From assembly GCA_021613375.1 (NCBI GenBank), contig CM038703.1:20634194-20698193 (forward strand): a stretch of 64,000 nt of DNA. The letters run 5' to 3'. This DNA comes from Megaleporinus macrocephalus (lineage: Eukaryota > Chordata > Actinopteri > Characiformes > Anostomidae). A program made the translations under genes and the position numbers. Below the pieces are notes generated by a model. It was not told the DNA's origin. It saw only the letters and a list, made by a program, of their open reading frames with translations, and did not search any database. This document shows positions 59,201-64,000 of the stretch, in pieces. Position 1 is the first letter of the stretch. The number at the start of each line of letters is the position of its first letter.

Positions 59201-62200
59201 CTGAAGTGCAATAATGATGAGCAACTCAAACACCAGTTGAAACATTAGTCACTTGGCAACAATACCTACACTTAATGAACTACACTTCTGGGTGGAGAAA
59301 TCGTTTATTGGGAAGATTATTAATTATAACTTCACACAATTGAAAATGTGTGTTATATTATATAGGCAATTGCTTTAGCCTGTGGCTGTTCTGTTGCTTG
59401 GCAACAACAGCCTACTTTTAACAAACTACTATGTTGGTGGGAGGAATGTTTTTTTTTTATAAATTATTATTAATAATAATTTAATTAAAAATACAATTAA
59501 TTAAATTAATGTTAATATTTCAACTTGGTGTTTTTTTATTATATGTTGTTTGAACCCTTTTATAAAAGCAATAAACCACTTTACTCAGTTCCTAACAACA
59601 ATGGGCTTATTAGTATATATGAGTATGCATGAGGAAAAAAGCAAAAATGAAAAAAACAAAAAAAAAAATAAAAAAAAACAGTAACCAGACATGATGTTGT
59701 ATAGTTGTTCAACCAACTATATGTACAGGTATAACACATTTTAAAAGAAGAGTGTACAACTCTATAATGACAGGTTTTTTTAAATGCACTATAAGATCTG
59801 TTTTCAAATGTCATAATATATTAGCTATCACTTTAAACAAACTTTGCTAACTAGTTTTTAAAAAATCCAGAGCAACATATTCACATCTTATGTCCTGCTA
59901 ATATCAGTTAAACAATCTCACTTCTTTTAGAGCCTGTAAAACTGCTTATAATGCTTTATGAAATTTAATGTACTGGATTGAAATCTTAAACGATAACAAA
60001 AAAGCTTCAAGTCTGTAATGGCCTGTATTATAAGTATTATAAGGTGTTATGTATTCTGTATAATGCCTCATACATGCATTTATAGTGCATTGTGAATGCA
60101 GGATTCATACAAAGTGTTACTCCAAAAACAAACCCACATTTTCAATTTTTTTCACAATGTAACACAATACTACTATTACATATACAAGAATTAAACCAGT
60201 AGCACTAAATTAAAAGCTTTTCTAAAACTTTTCTAAAAGTGTCCCCACACCAAGTTAAAATCTTCTGTACGGATGCTGCTAGATGATGTGCAGCGATCCT
60301 CTGAAGCACATCAGTGCTTTTAGAACACTCTCAGACCACAGCCACTCCATCGGGCTCTAAGATTTGCTTGAGTCAGCATCACAGGACCCCATTTGTCCAC
60401 AGCACTTACTTATAATAGCCCAGCACAAACTAGCATTCAGGGCCAGCCACTGCTTCGTTCGCTCTCTGACTTCATGTTGCTGCTCTCTGCTACATCACAT
60501 CTTCTGGGAAACCTGAACATTGCTATTAATAAATACAGTGCATCTAAACTGTGTCCATGTCCTTTGCTGTGGTCATCAGTGGAGCGACAATGATGCTGCC
60601 ACTATATTCCTTTATGTAACTATTATTAATGATTGCTCGAACTAAAGTGTGAGCTTGCTTCTTGAATGTAAACATGAACTCCACATATGAGCTCCACATC
60701 TGTAGCTAAATTTAAAAAAAAAGGTCAAATTGCATGTTTAAGTGAAAATAATTTTGAACACACTGAAAGTGTTATTTTCCCCATCATATGCAGAGTTCGT
60801 ATTTATTTGCTAAGATTAAAGGTGGCATGTTTCATTAAAAGCATGTTTTCTGTAAACTTGTTTTCTTGTTTTTTTTTATGTATTCTGACATGAATGTTCA
60901 CGTTCTACATACTAATGTGTATGCAAATTAGCCCTTTCCTTTCTGACTGAGCCCTGTGTTGTCTCTTTAAAAAATTTATAAAAAAATATTTTTAGCTTAA
61001 CGTATATGGCGAGAGCTAAACAGCTGTAGACGGAATTGTCAGATATACATTAAAAGATTGTTTTTTATGACATCAAAAAAGTAGATGAGGAACGTTTGTG
61101 AATGAACTTGTGGTTGATAAACCATTGCTATGAAATCCCAGGTGATTGCTAATCTAATACAAAATTGTCACAGTAATACTGAATTTGGATTTGGAACAGA
61201 ATGCATAGTATAAATACTGCAGAACTGTAACAGTAATAATAACAGTAAGTTGAATTTGTCAAACCAACCCAATGAATAAGTTACTACTTAGTTTAGTTTC
61301 AGATTAGTTCTCAAATACTGATGGATGGACCACTTGGTATGTATTAAAACTTTCTACCAGAGTTCATTTGGTCTCCTATCATATGTTGTTAAGATTCAGT
61401 TTGCTTCTCCATCTCTCGCAGTGGCCAACAGCGGTCTCCTGAGCTCTTTACATGTTTCTCTGGCACTTTATCCTTCCATTGCATCACACTGGTGCACTTT
61501 TGAGTTTGTGGAGGAGCTGGAACAGTTTTATTTAAGAGCAGGTTTAGCGAGGGATATCAAAGCAATTGATTTTTATTCAGGTGTTTTTAGAGTCAGGCCA
61601 CTGGAGCAGACTTCACTTCTGAAATGACTTCAGCACTATGAGGTAGAAATGGCTGTTGGCCTGTGTCTCTCCCCCCTTTCTGTTCATTGATTTCTCCCTC
61701 GCACAGAGTCACAGTGAATCACTCACAATGCACTCCCACCTCAGACCCAGCCGTGTCAACAGCTTAGCTCTATCACTAACTGCTACGCCAGGAAAGTTCA
61801 TGCCTGCATTTTCTAAAATAGGGGAACTCTTTCTACACTGCTGCTGGCTATTCTGTAGCTTGCAGATTAGCCTGTAAAAGCACATTTAAAAAAATAAAAA
61901 CAGTTATAAGAAAAGACATGTTTTTCAATAAGCCTGCGCATGTAAAACAATCACATTTTAACACCAGGCTACGAACTTAACATAACGAATTAATTAGCCC
62001 AAAGAAAGCTGAATAACTATTAGAGCATTTCTGGGTTATCTTTTAAAATATTTAGATCATTACCATCATAATACCATTTTTATGAACTTCTGAAATTAGC
62101 CTAAATTGTACAATTATGATTCAGTGAAAGAAGAAAATAGGTTTTGTCGTCATAATTTAGCATATTTTTGTAATTCCTGTCAAAAGTTTGGGGATACTTT

Positions 62201-63489
62201 GCATTATTTTAAAATATATAGAGAAAATGTATCAAGGCGTCTAACAACAGTTTCCTAATACTTCAGGTATATTCTGCGAAACTAAGGTTAAGCTTTATGT
62301 TTGTTGTATAAAGATTAGAAAACATTAGCCTTAATAGTGGAGTGGTCTAAAAAACCTGAAAGAGTGCTGATGTCTTTGTTACTAATGTAGCTCTGTTTAG
62401 GGTTTGTACACGCCTTTAAACATGGACTTGCTTTCTTACAACATATAATTATATTTTTCCAACTAACAGATAATGCAGTTGTACAGTTTCTACATTCACC
62501 CTGCAGTCCAGACATTGCCACATTTTCTGACCTCACTTTATCTCTTAGAATCAAACAGGATATTTCTGTTACTCCACTTTTAAGCCTGATGACCTCTCAG
62601 CTGCTCTAGGCTGAATAGGCAGATGTAATTGTATTGGTTTTATATGAACTGTATATGAGCTTAAACAAAAAAAATGTAAGAAAATGTAAGATAAATTGTT
62701 CCGTGATATGAGGCCTTGTTTTGCCCAAACTTTCATGTAGACACCAACTAATAACTGATGATATCATTAATAAAAGTGAATTCTTTGCAACTCAAAAACT
62801 CATTTAAAATCCATGACTTCACAGGTCAGTACAGCATAACATGCCTTTCCAGCAAGTCCTGGACTGCATTGCTAGTCCTCAGGGAACCAAAAATATGGCC
62901 TCTGCATCTAACTTAGGCACATCCTAGGCATTCTTGACAAGAGACTCACTCAAGGTTGACGTACGAAAAGCCAGAGACATTTAGAGAACTGTAACTTAAA
63001 TAGAAGTAGTCTTCAGGAAACAATTATGGAAAATGTTAGACCAAAGCCAAACTCTGCAGGGCAGTAAAGCATGACGTGCCTTTTCCAACAAACACCTCCG
63101 GAGGCCTAACCTTCAGGAAACCAGAGGTACGGGAAACAAACTGTCCAGTCTCCTCACCTGTTGTCCTCTCTGAGGTGTCCCTTCTTGTTACTGTCATATT
63201 CATGTGATCAACGACTATTCAACATCAAGCTTAAAGTGTTACCAATGAGCAGTACAATTGACTAGTCTACTACTTTGTGTAACCCCTACTTTCCAAATCA
63301 CTAGCATTGATTTGTACATGTAATGTTGATAAGCATCAAAATTGAGTTAATTTGATCAAAAATACTCTTTGGGGAACCACTTTGCCTGACAATGCTCTGC
63401 AGGTAACTCTCCACCAGGAATGGATACAAAAATATGTTTTGGGCCAAAACAGTCTCATAAAACTACCATAAAATAATATCTGTAGGCAG
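56265..63489. other. Intronic non-coding DNA
   Basis: No exon of the sulfotransferase or of any other gene was recognised. Positions 56850-58140 include GC-richer, repeat-free sequence that may be conserved non-coding. From 58200 to 60200 the DNA is very AT-rich with poly(A) runs. Open frames here are at most 100 codons and show no domains. Confidence 0.35.
59935..60125. repeat. AT-rich palindromic repeat fragment (putative)
   Basis: Recurrent TTATAAT, CATTATA and ATGCATT words and the ending AATGCAGGATTCATACAAAG then TGTTAC resemble a common fish miniature element; a similar stretch lies at 9590-9800. Boundaries uncertain. Confidence 0.35.
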
Positions 63490-63660
63490 CAGGCAGCGTA
63501 TTCATTACTGTTTTCTGTGGGGGAGCCGTTAAATGCTTTGGACATCTGGTTCCTATCACCTCCACTGTGAGCTGTTCTAAGTGGTGTGTTCTTCTAGAGT
63601 AGAGCTTTTCACATCACACCACGTTGAATTACTTTGTTTACTTATGTAATTGATTGAATT
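63490..63660 (+). repeat. Interspersed repeat R4, copy 2
   Basis: Aligns with 26790-26965 in the same orientation (GGAGCCGTTAAATGC, GACATCTGGTTCCTATCACC, CTCCACTGTGAG, TTCTAGAGTAGAGC). Family unknown. Confidence 0.6.
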
Positions 63661-63704
63661 TTGCAGAAGAAACTTATATACAAAATAAGTACACATACAC
63701 ACAC

Positions 63705-64000
63705 ATCTATTGGCCACTTTATTAGGTACCTTTCTTGTATCTACACTCATTTCCATTGTATATGCTCTATATTATATTGGTGCTGGACCGTTTTCACCAC
63801 TGCAGTGACACTGGTGTGGTGGTGGTGTGTTAGTGTGTAATGTGCTGGTGTGGGTGGATCAGACATAGCAGTGCTGCTAGACTTTTTAAACCCCTTACTG
63901 CTGGACTGAGAATACTCTAGCATCCAGCAACATCCAGCCAACAGTGTTCTGTGGGCATGTTCCTGTCGCCACTGAAGAAGGGCTAGAAGATGACCAAGAC
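63705..64000 (-). mobile_element. Interspersed fish DNA-repeat, cut by the window edge
   Basis: Begins TATTGGCCACTTTATTAGGT (63708), the outer end of a widespread fish repeat. It continues with CACTGCAGTGACACTGGTGT, GTGCTGGTGTGGGTGGATCA, ACTGCTGGACTGAGAATACT and ATCCAGCCAACAGTG, and runs out at position 64000 within GAAGAAGGGCTAGAAGATGA. The known family has an inverted terminal repeat at its other end, which is beyond the window. Non-coding. Confidence 0.7.

Overview
The window looks like a gene-poor, AT-rich, repeat-laden stretch of a teleost genome. Decayed Tc1/mariner elements, LINE fragments with short microsatellite tails, tRNA-derived SINEs, a hAT-type non-autonomous element and several repeats I recall from catfish, characin and electric-eel genomes point to an otophysan fish. 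That placement is inference from repeat content; no sequence search was run.

Only one host gene is convincingly present: the last coding exon of a heparan sulfate glucosamine 3-O-sulfotransferase on the minus strand (49524-50178), with branch point, pyrimidine tract and acceptor AG visible. It most resembles HS3ST4, with HS3ST2 as the alternative. The exon carrying the transmembrane anchor and the 5' half of the sulfotransferase domain is not in the window, so everything from 50179 to 64000 should be intron and everything left of the stop codon is 3' UTR plus gene desert.

Layout. 0.9-2.0 kb: Tc1-like element. 7.0-8.6 kb: 5'-truncated LINE with most of the reverse transcriptase. 9.9-11.7 kb: two copies of an unclassified repeat. 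13.1-15.1 kb: LINE lacking its RT core, interrupted upstream by a 696-bp hAT-like element with a perfect 8-bp target duplication. 17.3-17.8 kb: diverged tandem units. 20.3-20.8 kb: SINE and LINE 3' fragment. 21-26 and 32-33.5 kb: repeat-poor candidate conserved non-coding DNA. 33.7-34.4 kb: Harbinger-like element. 35.4-35.75 kb: promoter-like island ending in a splice donor. 36.3-36.8, 39.4-39.8 and 40.7-41.4 kb: further Tc1 remnants. 38.2-39.4 kb: a 24-bp minisatellite whose unit looks like the tip of a Tc1-type terminal inverted repeat. 44.7 kb: tRNA-derived SINE. 46.2-46.5 kb: GC-rich island. Inside the presumed intron: a Tc1/mariner remnant (50.7-51.3 kb), a degenerate 24-bp-based tandem region (52.65-53.67 kb) and more interspersed repeats up to the right edge.

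No RNA gene, CRISPR array or bacterial-type operon is present. The most unusual structure is the minisatellite at 38.2-39.4 kb, which appears to be a tandem expansion of one arm of a palindromic transposon end. The other items of note are the promoter-plus-donor island at 35.5 kb and the nested LINE/hAT insertion at 13-15 kb.
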